From: Diphasiastrum complanatum
Lineage: Eukaryota; Streptophyta; Lycopodiopsida; Lycopodiales; Lycopodiaceae
DNA length: 64,000 bases
Assembly (NCBI GenBank): GCA_029204225.1
Contig: CM055095.1
Span: forward strand, 46,326,510 to 46,390,509
Reading direction: 5' to 3'
The notes beneath the pieces were generated by a model. The model searched no databases. It saw only the letters and a list, made by a program, of their open reading frames with translations, and had not been told where the DNA came from. The position numbers were made by a program, and so were the translations under genes. This document shows, one piece after another, positions 1-10,698 of the stretch. Within the stretch, counting starts at the first letter, position 1, and each line of letters starts with the position of its first letter.

Positions 1-117
1 GAGGGGCTCGAAACTTTTCCTGCATAACGACATGTCTGAGATTTTTCTCTCTCATAGATTCTGGACAGAATTGTGATGCGTTTGGATAGAATTGCTGATG
101 CATTTACTCAAGAATGA

Positions 118-219
118 GAATTCTGGACAAAACTACTGGTTACTTCAAATGCAAGCAAATTCCACCTAGAATTCTGGACAAAACTACTGGTTACTTCATA
201 TGCAAGCAAATTCCACCTC
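118..219. repeat. 51-bp tandem duplication
   Basis: Two adjacent copies of a 51-bp unit start at 118 and 169, both beginning GAATTCTGGACAAAACTACT and differing at very few bases. A recent local duplication. No gene is visible here. Confidence 0.9.
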
Positions 220-272
220 TGGAGGTGCATCAAAAAAACAAAGAAAACTTGAAGACTTGGCATTACGTGGGG

Positions 273-381
273 GGAAGGCCATGTTGAGGGCCTTCCTTGC
301 TGGGAGGGCCCTCGCCCGAGGGTGGGAGCCCGAGGACAGGCTCCGACCACTAAGGAAGGCCCGAGGACTTCAGGCCTTTCC
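273..381. other. GC-rich cluster of three short hairpins
   Basis: Three inverted repeats follow each other: GGAAGGCC with GGCCTTCC (273-296), GGAGCC with GGCTCC (325-344), and GGAAGGCC with GGCCTTTCC (354-381). The stretch is far more GC-rich than its surroundings and resembles transposon or LTR sequence, but no coding domain is recognisable. An open frame crossing it has no family resemblance. Confidence 0.5.
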
Positions 382-540
382 CTATGTAGTGCCATTGTGT
401 GAAGGTGGTTTTTTTTTTTTGGCTGTACGTTACGGCCGTACGCATGGACTAGTTTTTTTTTTCTGGGTTTTTGAGGCAAATTTTTATACATTTGTGGTGC
501 CATGTGGATGTGGATGACGTGACGGGCGCCACATAGCACA

Positions 541-675
541 CGCACATTCCACCGGAGAGAGGAGAGAGAACATGCATTCCACCAGAGAGAGAACGTGCAT
601 TCCACTGAAGAGAGGAGAGAGAACGTGCATTCCACCAGAGAGAGGAGAGAGAACATGCATTCCATAGAGAGAGAA
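541..675. repeat. GA-rich minisatellite, ~30-bp unit, five copies
   Basis: Units of the form CATTCCACC followed by (GA)-rich sequence and AACRTG recur at about 545, 575, 598, 628 and 658. Spacing is 30 bp, with one 23-bp copy. Confidence 0.85.
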
Positions 676-815
676 TGACAGATTTCCAGGAGAGAAAATT
701 GGATGGACATTATGCTCCTGGAGGTGGTCCGAAAGTACAAAGGACACCTAAGCACAAGGCAGTATGTACAAATAAAGAATAACGGTTGTTTGTAGCAACT
801 ACATAACATAACAAT

Positions 816-1438
<623 letters not shown>

Positions 1439-1893
1439 CACTTAGTTCCTCTTGACAAAGCAAGACTGAAGCTTTTTAAAGCCTTTATTCATAATCCAAC
1501 AAGGTCAAGTATAGTTGAAAAATAAAATATAGTACTAAACAACACCATAAAGCATAACCATTTTCAAGATGTCCACAGCTGATATCTACCACCATCCCAC
1601 ATAACAAAACTGCTCAAGTAAGTTACGTGAGAAAGACAAGTGTCATTGCTGAACGTCAGTTGTTATTCATGTCCAAAGAAGTTATACTACTTAACAGCTT
1701 TGAATAGCAATTTAAAACATAGCCCAGTCTTCCCAAGCAAGCATTGTTATTGCAATAGGCCAAGTCATTGTATCACCATATCAGGGTGAGTGCCATGTTG
1801 ATCAGCTTACGATCAATTGGTCCATGTCGGTTCATTTATGGTAATCAAAGAGTATGAAAAGTTTTAATTGTTTAACATTTTATTTAGCCAAAA

Positions 1894-2027
1894 GACTTGG
1901 TGTGGACACGTGTGTTGGTATTAGAACAAATCCATGCTATGCTAACCCAAGTGACCCTTAGACTTGGTGTGGACACGTGTCTTTGTATTAGAACAAATCC
2001 ATGCTACGCTAACCCAAGTGACCCTTA
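1894..2027. repeat. 67-bp tandem duplication with a G-box in each unit
   Basis: Two copies start at 1894 and 1961, each beginning GACTTGGTGTGGACACGTGT and ending in AAGTGACCCTTA. Each contains CACGTG. Only a few substitutions separate them. The ~450 bp before them hold nothing recognisable. Confidence 0.9.
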
Positions 2028-3015
2028 CAGAGCAAGGTGTGTCACGCACTACTATCCATAATCCTGAGCATATCCATGCTTTCCAGTTGTATTGCACCAG
2101 AAGTCTAAACTAACACTTTAAAGGGTGGGTTTAATTATTACCAAGATTGTTATACATAGATAGCATAACAACCCTAATGTATGGACACTGTTTTGGATAA
2201 ACATGATCGGTTTTTAGTACAAAATTTCCAAAAAAATATACTAGGTGTTAGGGCAGATTCGTGCCGTTCTAACCATTCCTTAAAAACTATGAATCTTATG
2301 CATTTTCATGTTGTCTAAGACTGTTCTATTGGAAATCCTATTGTTAGGTATTTGACAGTGTTCTTTTTAAAGGAATCATTTAGTTAATTTAGCTTTTTTT
2401 GAAGAGTATTACCTTTTTTCTAAAGTTGTATTTTTTTAAGAGAGAGGGTGAAACGTATCAATTGTGAAGATATAAGAAAGTACCTAACCCATTCTTGTTC
2501 GTGCACCATAGAATTCGTGTATGAATCGATAACGAGAAGTCATACCTGAATGTTTGTCGACGAGGCTTCTTGAGAGGCTGCCATTGTTGTTTTTCCGCAA
2601 AAGATTTTTTTTAATACCATAATGACAAAATATAGTCTGTTTAGTCCATAGATACATTCAAGAGTAAAAAGCGTTTAGATAAAGTGCATGGAATGTGTAA
2701 ATCGTATGCTTTACGAAGTTTCAGTTAGTGACATACCTTTACTTTGAGTGCAATAATGTACGGTTCAGGTATGAACCAAAGCGTAGAGGTAAAGGCCGTT
2801 GTAAGAGATGACGCTACATTATCACATGCACTAATCAACAATTTAGTATCGTATAGTGAGACTTGGAAACATAAAAATCATCGTTTAAGAGTATCAGTTC
2901 TTTGTAAGAACCAGGTATAGCTAGTTCTTAGAGATGAGTATTCAATGTTCCTTCTATCCATTGTAGGATACTAGAAGGTGTGAGAGTGAGAAAGCAACCA
3001 TTAAAAGAAGAAGTG
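2028..3015. other. no gene recognised
   Basis: AT-rich intergenic sequence. No domain, RNA gene or complete mobile element was seen on either strand. Confidence 0.5.
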
Positions 3016-3021
3016 AGCTTT

Positions 3022-3490
3022 CTGTCTATTGCTGGACAGCAAAGTATATGAGCCATTACACCTTTTAAAAAAAAACAGAAAGGGGATCCTACTGTCCATC
3101 ACTAGACAATAGTGTATATCTTCATATATAGTATAAAAAAAAACACCAATGGAGCTTGTTGTCCATCGCTGGGCAGGAAGTCCATTTGTTTAGCAAGACC
3201 ATCTTCAAAGTTAAGAAACCATGCTAGTTGTCCATCGTTGGGGATAGAATCATTCAAAACTACTTTAGTTTGAAGCAACCAAACCACTAAGAGGTGGCTA
3301 CTCCATCGCTGCCTTCTGCAAGCGAATAGGCATTCATAGCTACGAAGAGTTGGCATGTGGACAATCACTGCCTACTGATCATTTACAAGCGATGTAGTAG
3401 GGTGCATGATATCCATTGCTAATGTGCAAAGACCAATAGTTCCATCTACACCAAGATGCGTTGTAACTTGTCCATCATTGGACTCATATT
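3022..3490. repeat. decayed ~70-bp tandem array with a hairpin core
   Basis: An 18-nt core close to CTGTCCATCGCTGGACAG recurs at 3022, 3092, 3159 and 3228. Weaker copies lie near 3300, 3360, 3410 and 3470. The core is partly self-complementary (CTGTCCA with TGGACAG). Sequence between cores is less conserved. The array ends just before the copia remnant. Confidence 0.7.
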
Positions 3491-3629
3491 CATCCAACTA
3501 AGAAGAACTCAATCAAAGCTTTATGTCTAAAGCAAGATTAAGCCATAGCAAGTTGTTTAAACAAAGAAGTATGATCGGAACCCAGAAAAAATGTGCCAGA
3601 ATGCCAAAGTAATGAAGAGTTGCTTACCT

Positions 3630-4068
3630 TACTCCCTGGCTCAACAAACCCTTGAGGTTGCTCTAAATATACCTCTTCATCCAACACTCCATTAAGAAAA
3701 GCAGATTTGATGTCCATTTGCTGGATTTTCCAACCATAGAAAGTAGAAATTGCAAAGATAGAACGAATAGTTACCAGCTATGGGTGCGAAGTTCTCCTCA
3801 AAGTCTATTTTTTCTTGCTGCTCAAAACCTCTTGCAACTAGTCGTGCCTTGTACTTGTTGAGTTGCCCATCCACTCCATCTTGTAGATCCACTTACATGT
3901 GATAGGCGTCTTACCATTAGGTAGCTTAACCAAGTCCCACGTTTTGTTCTTCGATATAGCCTCCATTTCTGTTTCCATAGCTGCAGGCCACTCCTTGTGT
4001 TCTTTTGCTTTGTTGAAAGTTTTAGATTCTTGAGCCATTAACATGGATCCCATTAGGGCTAGATTCAT
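3630..4068 (-). pseudogene. copia reverse transcriptase N-terminal fragment
   Basis: Translated fragments match the start of the copia RT domain (RVT_2). NKTWDLVKLPNGK and CKWIYK lie in one frame (about 4068-3870). KYKARLVARGF and ENFAPIA lie in another (about 3850-3770). MDIKSAFLNG, which carries the first catalytic Asp, lies near 3715, followed by VYLEQPQGFVEPG. Frame changes between blocks show it is broken. The YVDD-containing half is missing. Confidence 0.85.
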
Positions 4069-4091
4069 CTCTAGTCAAAAGCTAGACTCTT

Positions 4092-4337
4092 TCAATTTCT
4101 GCTTGATCTCCTAAGCTCTCCCTGCTCACTTGATTTGGGAGTATCTCCCTTATTAGCATCACCTGCTACTGACAAGTACCACTTAGACACTCTCCTAGGA
4201 GTCTCATTATTAACCCTGTCTTTTTCAATTGGCTCTTCCATATCGACATCAACTTCTTTCTTCACCTGTATTTTGGCTTTATCATCAAAGGAATCAATTG
4301 TCAATTTCGTTTTGACCCATCTCATCAAAAGTAACAT
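4092..4337 (-). pseudogene. copia integrase-RT linker fragment
   Basis: An acidic and basic low-complexity stretch ends in RRSSR. This is typical of the linker between integrase and RT in copia polyproteins, and it lies between those two domains here. It is not functional alone. Confidence 0.6.
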
Positions 4338-4446
4338 CTCTGAAAATCACGATCTTTTGTGCATCTATGTCATACATCATGTATGCCTTGGCTTTTTCAT
4401 CATATCCAAGGAAAATACACTTAACAGCTTTTGCATCCAGTTTTTT

Positions 4447-4698
4447 TCATTTTTCATCAGGCACATGAGCATAAGCATCACAACCAAATACTCGTAAATG
4501 AGAAACATTAGCTTTTTTTTCCAGTAAAAGCTTTGTAACGTGTCTTACCCCCTCCACAGACTTCGTAGGACACCGATTCAAGATATGAGTAGCTGTGTTG
4601 CATGCTTCTGACCAAAAAGTATTTGGCAAACCCTCGCTCTTAAGCATTGCCCTAGTCATTTCCACAATGGATATGTTTGCTATTTTCCCACAATACAA
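4447..4698 (-). pseudogene. copia integrase C-terminal fragment
   Basis: The frame carries the end of the integrase core and the following region. Recognisable blocks are MTRAMLKSEGLPNTFWSEA, TATHILNRCPTK, and the C-terminal VSHLRVFGCDAYAHVP. The upstream catalytic DDE residues are not in this fragment. Confidence 0.85.
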
Positions 4699-5416
4699 CC
4701 CTCACAAATTTTTTCTTCAAAAGAGATATCCCCTTACAATCTTTCATTCCAAACTTTTCTAAGATGTAAGTAGCATACTTTGATTGTAACTAGTTGACTA
4801 GCATATAAAATTTTGAAGAAACTTGATCGACAATGATCCACTCTTGATAGTTTGAATCTAATATCTGAAAAAGCATTGAAAGCACTCTTGCTTAATGTTG
4901 ATCTCCATTTAAAACTTGCTGAACTTAATACATTCATTCTTTTTGAATCAACAAAACTCTACATGCAAAAAGTTGACGTTTTCACTCATCCACAAAGGGG
5001 AGCTATCTCATTCGTAATGGGAGCAATGCTCAAGCCACAAAGGAGATTTTTTTTTATCACAAAGAAAGCTATGCCCATTCTCATGGAGATTATAACTCAA
5101 GAAAAATTTTCATCCACAAGGGGAGCTATGCTCATCCACAAGGAAGATTGTCATTTAAAACTAGAAACAACAATGTTAGCTTGAATGTACACAACCTCTC
5201 CAGCAAATGAATAAAATAAAATATGATTGCTCTCAACTTTCAAACTCGAATTAAACTGAAAACACTGTTTGATCTTCAAGATCCACTCACATCAAAGTGT
5301 TAGTAAAAATTTGATCAACACAAATGCACAACAACATGCTAGAATTTAGGTCCCTTTCAAATCTCTACTAAGAATAACAAAGTCACTATTTTTGGCCACC
5401 AACTAGCTCTATACCA

Positions 5417-6815
5417 TGGGAACCTTTCAGATACACGGATGATCCAAAATTTTAGATCTAGGCTCGAATGATTGCACTAAATACAAATTTCTTCCATGTT
5501 AGACAATCTATTCACTAGCTTGCTAGTCTGATAAAAAACACTAACCAAATGGAAATAGAATCAAAAGGTAAACCTATTTAGAGTTGGTATTGAACCTCCA
5601 TTCATAGTACGTACAACAACAAGATCACATTTGATTCATGATCTATATGCACATCAATCAAGCACACAACATAATATCTACACAAGTAGAAGAATGCCAA
5701 AATGAGCTGTTGCCCGTGCAGTTGAATCTCCAATCTCTCGATCTTGTGTATTATTCCTAAAATCTCTCAAGGGTCTACACTTTCATCAAAGATCCATTTT
5801 TCATCTGCTCATCAAATTTCTAATCTTACAGTTTGATTCAAGGGTCTGCACTTTCATCAAAGACCCAATTTATCTGCTTATCGGAAGTGATAGTTTATGT
5901 GGACTACTTGAGAATAGTATGGCATCACAAAATTTCCTCAATAAGCAACAAGAAAAACCTACAGAGTTACCTCCTTGCTCCTGCTAATGTGAACATTGAT
6001 GCGTGTCTCATCCTCTGCTATCTTCAAAGCACATTCACTAGCTTTCAGTTGTCGTCAAGATTTAGATCGCAGCTACAGAAGGAGCAAACTAGAGACATGT
6101 TGTCCCTTAGATGTGACTATCAGCTGCTTTCATAGGGCAAAGCTGCCAAAATACCTAACAATTTTAAAGCTTGATTTGATGAAGCTCAATCGGGCTACAA
6201 CTCCTCCAGCAAAGGCTATTTGCAGGCGAACTTCAAAATCCCGTGTGAAATAAAAGTCTAGACTCCAACAAAGCTAAATAAAATTGACCAAGGTCCATCT
6301 TCCATGTTGTTCAGAATGCTATTGATATCTATCTGCACTAATTCTACCTGTAATCATGCACAAATGAGCTGTTGCATGAATTCATTGGTCAGACGTCTCA
6401 ATCCGACATGCAAATTGAGTGTTTTGTTATCATGTTTTCATGGCTTCATTACATATCACTTATAGAGAAAAGTAGATTTTCTATGCATGCAGACTATTCA
6501 GCCCTCCACCAAGGTGCAGACCTTAAGTGTTTGGACAACCACCAAATTTCAGCCTTTAACGTTGACTTTCTTCCAAACTCCATTGACCGACCTCAACACA
6601 TAGTATTGCCTTTGCAAAAGGCAAGGCCAAAAATGATATTACGTGAAAAGTAAAGCTCATAGGTAGGCAAGGGACTTTATGTACGTGACGGCCTTGCTTG
6701 AGGATGTGAGAGCTTGAGGTCATCCGCCAAAAGGATTGTAATATGTCGAGAACTTTTACCTCACCTAAACAATTAAAAATTTTTCGCTCTCACTTGCTTT
6801 TATGAGTGTAATGCC
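5417..6815. other. probable LTR of the copia remnant plus unassigned sequence
   Basis: The first part should be the LTR belonging to the PBS at 5406-5416. Its boundary cannot be placed because no partner copy is visible. Scattered open frames of up to 110 codons lack recognisable domains. Confidence 0.4.
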
Positions 6816-6874
6816 TTGCCTCGTCTCTTATTGGGACAGAGGGGATTACGCCCCCGACATTGTGCGTTGATCCC

Positions 6875-7304
6875 CACGTGTCCCAGGCGTAATCCGCTCC
6901 TGTCCGCTTTTTCTTTTTTGTTTTTAATATTGGTTGCTTGGGCGCCACGTGTCTGGGCAACCAGAATTTATCCCATAAGCGTTCTTATGGGATTTCTCAG
7001 AGGTAGCCAATCTCTCCCAGTATCTCACATGTGTGTGTGCCTGGGCATGTTGGTGCCTGGCGCCACCTGCCTAGCGATGACCTGCCTGCGGCTGCCCGGC
7101 GTCGCTCCTGCCTGCAACTTCCCGGCGCCACCTGCGGCTGCCCGACACCACCCCTGCCCGATGCCACCTGCCTGCAGCTGCCTGACGCCACAGACGATTT
7201 GCCCGGGACTGTGACACATTGTTGCCTGCAAAAATTCCATTTTAATAGGCACCGTGGGCGCCCGATTGGGCCGAAAAAAAAGGTCGGGCAGCCCACTCCA
7301 CGTG
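6875..7304. promoter_or_regulatory. three G-boxes upstream of the DOG1-like gene
   Basis: CACGTG occurs at 6875-6880, 6946-6951 and 7299-7304, two of them as CACGTGTC. G-boxes bind plant bZIP and bHLH factors, and ABRE-type versions mediate ABA responses. They lie ~2.6-3 kb before the start codon, so a link with the gene is inference. Confidence 0.4.
7045..7195. repeat. GC-rich degenerate minisatellite
   Basis: Repeats of the type CCACCTGCCTGCRGCTGCCCGRCG, ~23-30 bp apart, in a strongly GC-rich block. The overlapping open frames on both strands are products of the repeat. Confidence 0.7.
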
Positions 7305-7546
7305 TAGTAGAGGCACGGGAGTGGGCGTTACCTCCCCTCCCGTGCCAATGAGCGACTTAGAATGCCTTGCTTAAGCAGGTTGCTTGGAATTCTATGAGCA
7401 TGACAGGTTGGGCTTGCCCTAGAGCATTTTGCCTAATCAAAATTATCAACCCTTCAAAAATGCAAGATTTGAAAGTTAGTTTTCTGTCCTGTGACTACCA
7501 ATGACGACGAAGATGTTGACAAAAGCGTTCCCCAATGGAACATTGC

Positions 7547-7552
7547 CACGTG
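7547..7552. promoter_or_regulatory. G-box (GCCACGTGC)
   Basis: A palindromic CACGTG embedded in GCCACGTGC, just before the duplicated cassette at 7672-8010. Probably part of the same regulatory stretch. Confidence 0.45.
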
Positions 7553-7671
7553 CATGTTCTCCAAAAGCAACTTTATGAATAAAAAACCGAAATCAGATTA
7601 TGAATCACCTACAATCCGGCGAGATTTGATTGGGGCGGCTCTAAATGCACCAGCATCCGAGTGGAAAGCTC

Positions 7672-8010
7672 TCCACCGTTGGTGCTCTCACAAACGTTCA
7701 GATTCTGACACGTGTCCACGGTATAACCATTGAGAATAATCTCGTGGCCACTTGGCAGAAATCCGACGGGGCGGGCGGAGAATACTCCATCCCATTAAGG
7801 CCCGTGAGGGGGGCGAGGACACCAGCAACAGTAAAACGTGTCGGGCCAAATGGCGCTCGCTCTTTGAGTGTCAACAAACCTCCTTTAATCTTAATTGCAC
7901 TTGGCGGCACCGTTGGATTCAGGCACAGACGCTCAGATCTTGACACCTTCTAGGGAATCCCACCATTGAAAAAGATCCGTGAACCACGTGGCAGGAATCC
8001 AACGGGATCG
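7672..8010. promoter_or_regulatory. duplicated G-box promoter cassette (~235-bp period)
   Basis: Two diverged copies of a ~100-bp cassette, about 7672-7775 and 7906-8010. Each has ACCGTTGG, CAGAT-CTTGACAC, CCATTGA, a G-box-type CCACNTGGCAG and AATCCRACGGG in the same order. The second copy has a perfect CCACGTGGC (CACGTG at 7985-7990). The first has CCACTTGGC there but CACGTG at 7709-7714. Spacing between matched blocks is 234-236 bp. It probably regulates the gene downstream; direct evidence is lacking. Confidence 0.6.
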
Positions 8011-8317
8011 TGGCTCCTCGCAACAACCAAGCTCCCTCGCTCCTTCATTCATACGTTGATTGAATAATTTGCGATGGTTTAATGGAGTTCGCGTTCTCGT
8101 TCTTCGAGGCTTCGACGTTTCGGGAATGCAATAACACAAAAGGATTTCATGGAGCTTGCAGTTGCCGATTCGTTTCCATCGTGATCGAAGAAGCGGATTC
8201 GTCCTTGCCTTGTGGCCTGATTGCAGGTTTGCTTTGATCCTCTCTCTTTATTCCTCGCATTTGCTTCTCTCTGTGTGCGTCTGTAAGCTCTCACATTCAT
8301 TAATGCCTCTGCAACAT

Positions 8318-8930
8318 GTAATATTCTTTCATTTATGCTCCTTTTACATCTTCTATTCTTTCATCGATTGTGCTCTTAATACATCCTTTATGCTCCTCTT
8401 ACATCTTTTATTCTTTCATCTATTGTGCTCCATCCTAATACATCGCTTTTTTCTTTCATCTATTGTGCTCCTAATACATCGTTTTTTTCTTTCATTTATG
8501 CTCCTCCTACATGTGATATTCTTTCATTTATGCTCCTTTTACATCTTTTATTCTTTCATCTATTGTGCTCCTAATACATCTTTTTTTCTCCTCTTACATC
8601 TTTTATTCTTTCATCTATTGTGCTCCTAATACATCTTTTATTCTTTCATCTATTGTGCTCCTATCCTACTACATCGCTTTTTTCTTTCATCTATTGTGCT
8701 CCTAATACATCGTTTTTTTCTTTCATTTATGCTCCTCCTACATGTGATATTCTTTCATTTATGCTCCTTTTACATCTTTTATTCTTTCATCTATTGTGCT
8801 CCTAATACATCTTTTTTTTCTTTCACTTATGCTCCTCCTACATGTGATATTCTTTTTCTTATGCTCCTCGTACAATGGTACGTCTTTTATTCTTTCTTCT
8901 ATGCTCCTACATCCGTTACTTTTTCTTTTA
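8318..8930. repeat. pyrimidine-rich minisatellite with higher-order structure
   Basis: About 17 copies of a ~35-bp unit close to CTTTCATCTATTGTGCTCCT plus AATACATCTTTT. A larger block repeats with a ~231-bp period (about 8434 and 8665), giving a higher-order repeat. It may lie in the leader or a leader intron of the DOG1-like gene. The plus-strand frames across it (Phe/Leu/Ser-rich) are repeat artefacts. Confidence 0.9.
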
Positions 8931-9956
8931 TTGTTGTGAAAGAAGTGTTGTTGGCATTCACAAATTTTGGGTGAGGTAATGAGCATTGAGGTAGCTGTGG
9001 CTCTGCAACGTGTTTTAAGCACGTATGATTTGCAAAGAACTTTGACAAATTTGGTGTATTTGCTGTTAGAGTTTTTTAAAGAAAGGCTTGTAAATTCGTG
9101 CGAATATTTCTCACTGATTTAAGATTTGCGTTGTGGACATTAAGTTTAGAGATATACAGGCCTTCATTTACGCTTTATTAGTAAGGAACGAGCATGTTAT
9201 TGAGGTGCTCTCATTCTGAGGTAAGTTTATGCGTCCCTTCACACACGAGAAAGTAGTTTTGATACTAGTGTCATTGCTTGGCGAATAGGTGTCAATGCTT
9301 GTATGGGCTCACTCACTATCGCGGTTTGGAATCAGAATTTCAAAAACAAGCTATAGACTGCTGCCTGAGAAGGTGCCTCAGGTTACTTTGTCATTGTGAA
9401 ACAAGCTATTCCGTTCTATTTTGAAGGTAGCACCAAGACTCAGCTCTTCGGCAATGTCAAGTTCTGTTTGCAAAAAGTAGAGCATTTAACGAGTAATGGA
9501 TACGGAATCAAAGGGTGCAAAAGGTTTCCGAAAAGATGGAGTAGAAAAAAGGTTGCTCTGCCTTCTGTTTCCAATTGTCCTGATTTTCATTATCGATTCA
9601 ACACCGACAGGCAGTGGTTAGATCAGGTTACATTCAACTTTTAACACCTCGAATAATTAAGGGAAACTAGGAACTATTGAACGATTAGCATTTTCCTTGA
9701 TATCGAAAAAACAATAGTTCTTTTAATGTAATAATCGTCTGTTAATTGGCTACACTCAACTATTACACTAACAAGAAGACTAAATCACGATTTTCTTTTA
9801 CAGGGTTTGACTTTGCGTTTTCAAATTGCCTGCTCCAAAATCTGAGAAGAATCAAGATTGTGCCTTCCACTTACTCATTCTGGGAGCTTTGTTGCTGTTG
9901 TTGTCAAACGATGATCCGTTAGCCATTTACGACATATTTGCAAAATTGTCTGATCA
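8931..9956 (+). other. probable 5' untranslated region of the DOG1-like gene
   Basis: No domain is present. Splice-like sites suggest leader introns: a donor CTGAG|GTAAGT near 9221 and an acceptor TTTTACAG near 9804, which would make 9805-9956 the last leader segment. An 82-codon frame at 9396-9644 has no family resemblance. Confidence 0.35.
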
Positions 9957-10650
9957 ATGGGACATGTGTCATTTGAAACATTCTATTCAAGGTGGATAAA
10001 AGAAGAAAAGAATTATGTGCAGGACTTGCGTTTGGCCCTTCAGCAACAAAAGTCTCAGCAGGACGTTTCTCTCCTAGTTCAGGCATGCCATGCACATTAC
10101 CAGGACTATGTCAACGCAAAGATCAATGCAATTCAGACTGATTGTCTTGATGTAGCTGCAGAGACGTGGATATCTCCATTAGAAGCTGGCTTCTTGTGGA
10201 TGGGCGGATGGAGACCCACCACAGGAATAATACTTGCATATTCATTGATGGGAGTACAAATAGAGTCTGAACTTCACAAGCTCTTAGAGGGCATTGAGGT
10301 CCCATCTTTGGCAGCACTTTCAGCAAAGCAGCTTTCTTGTTTGAATTCCTTACAGCAGGAAAATTGTGTGGCAGAAGATGAGCTCTCTAGTTGCCTGGCT
10401 CGTTTGCAGGTACTTGCACTTGCCCTTGCCCTTGCATTCAAAATGTACTCAGTATGCTGTTTTCCTTGTGGGACAAGCTCAAGAGTGAGTACTTCTAGTA
10501 TTTGACGTAATGTAAGGTGCCTGCTGTTCATGGAAGCAAATATTGATTGTAGTTGCCACTTATTTTACTAGTACAACTAGCGAAGTGTGCCCCCTATGGC
10601 GGGCAACCGATGGGGGGGTGGGGGGGGGAGGTGTGTGCGCGCGAGCACTG

Positions 10651-10698
<48 letters not shown>

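Larger units (their letters stand above)
3630..5416 (-). mobile_element. Ty1/copia remnant (integrase tail, RT start, PBS)
   Basis: A minus-strand copia element reads from a degenerate initiator-Met PBS (TGGTATAGAGC, 5416 to 5406) through an integrase tail (about 4698-4447), a linker and the start of reverse transcriptase (about 4068-3630). The PBS lacks one C compared with the usual TGGTATCAGAGC. Gag and protease are not recognisable, and the rest of RT and RNase H are absent. The LTR would begin at 5417 (TGGGAAC on the plus strand), but no second copy was found, so its extent is unknown. Confidence 0.85.

Noticed and set aside
200-517. 105-codon plus-strand frame
   Set aside because: It crosses a hairpin-rich, low-complexity block and homopolymer T runs. 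No domain or codon pattern supports it.
3022-3490. CRISPR-like array
   Set aside because: The setting is eukaryotic, repeats are degenerate and spacing is ~70 bp with unconserved spacers. It is a decayed tandem repeat.
6816-7351. Overlapping Pro/Cys/Ala-rich frames on both strands
   Set aside because: They are produced by the GC-rich minisatellite at 7045-7195.
8156-8974. Long Phe/Leu/Ser-rich frames resembling membrane proteins
   Set aside because: They follow the ~35-bp minisatellite and change with its register, so they are not evidence of a gene.
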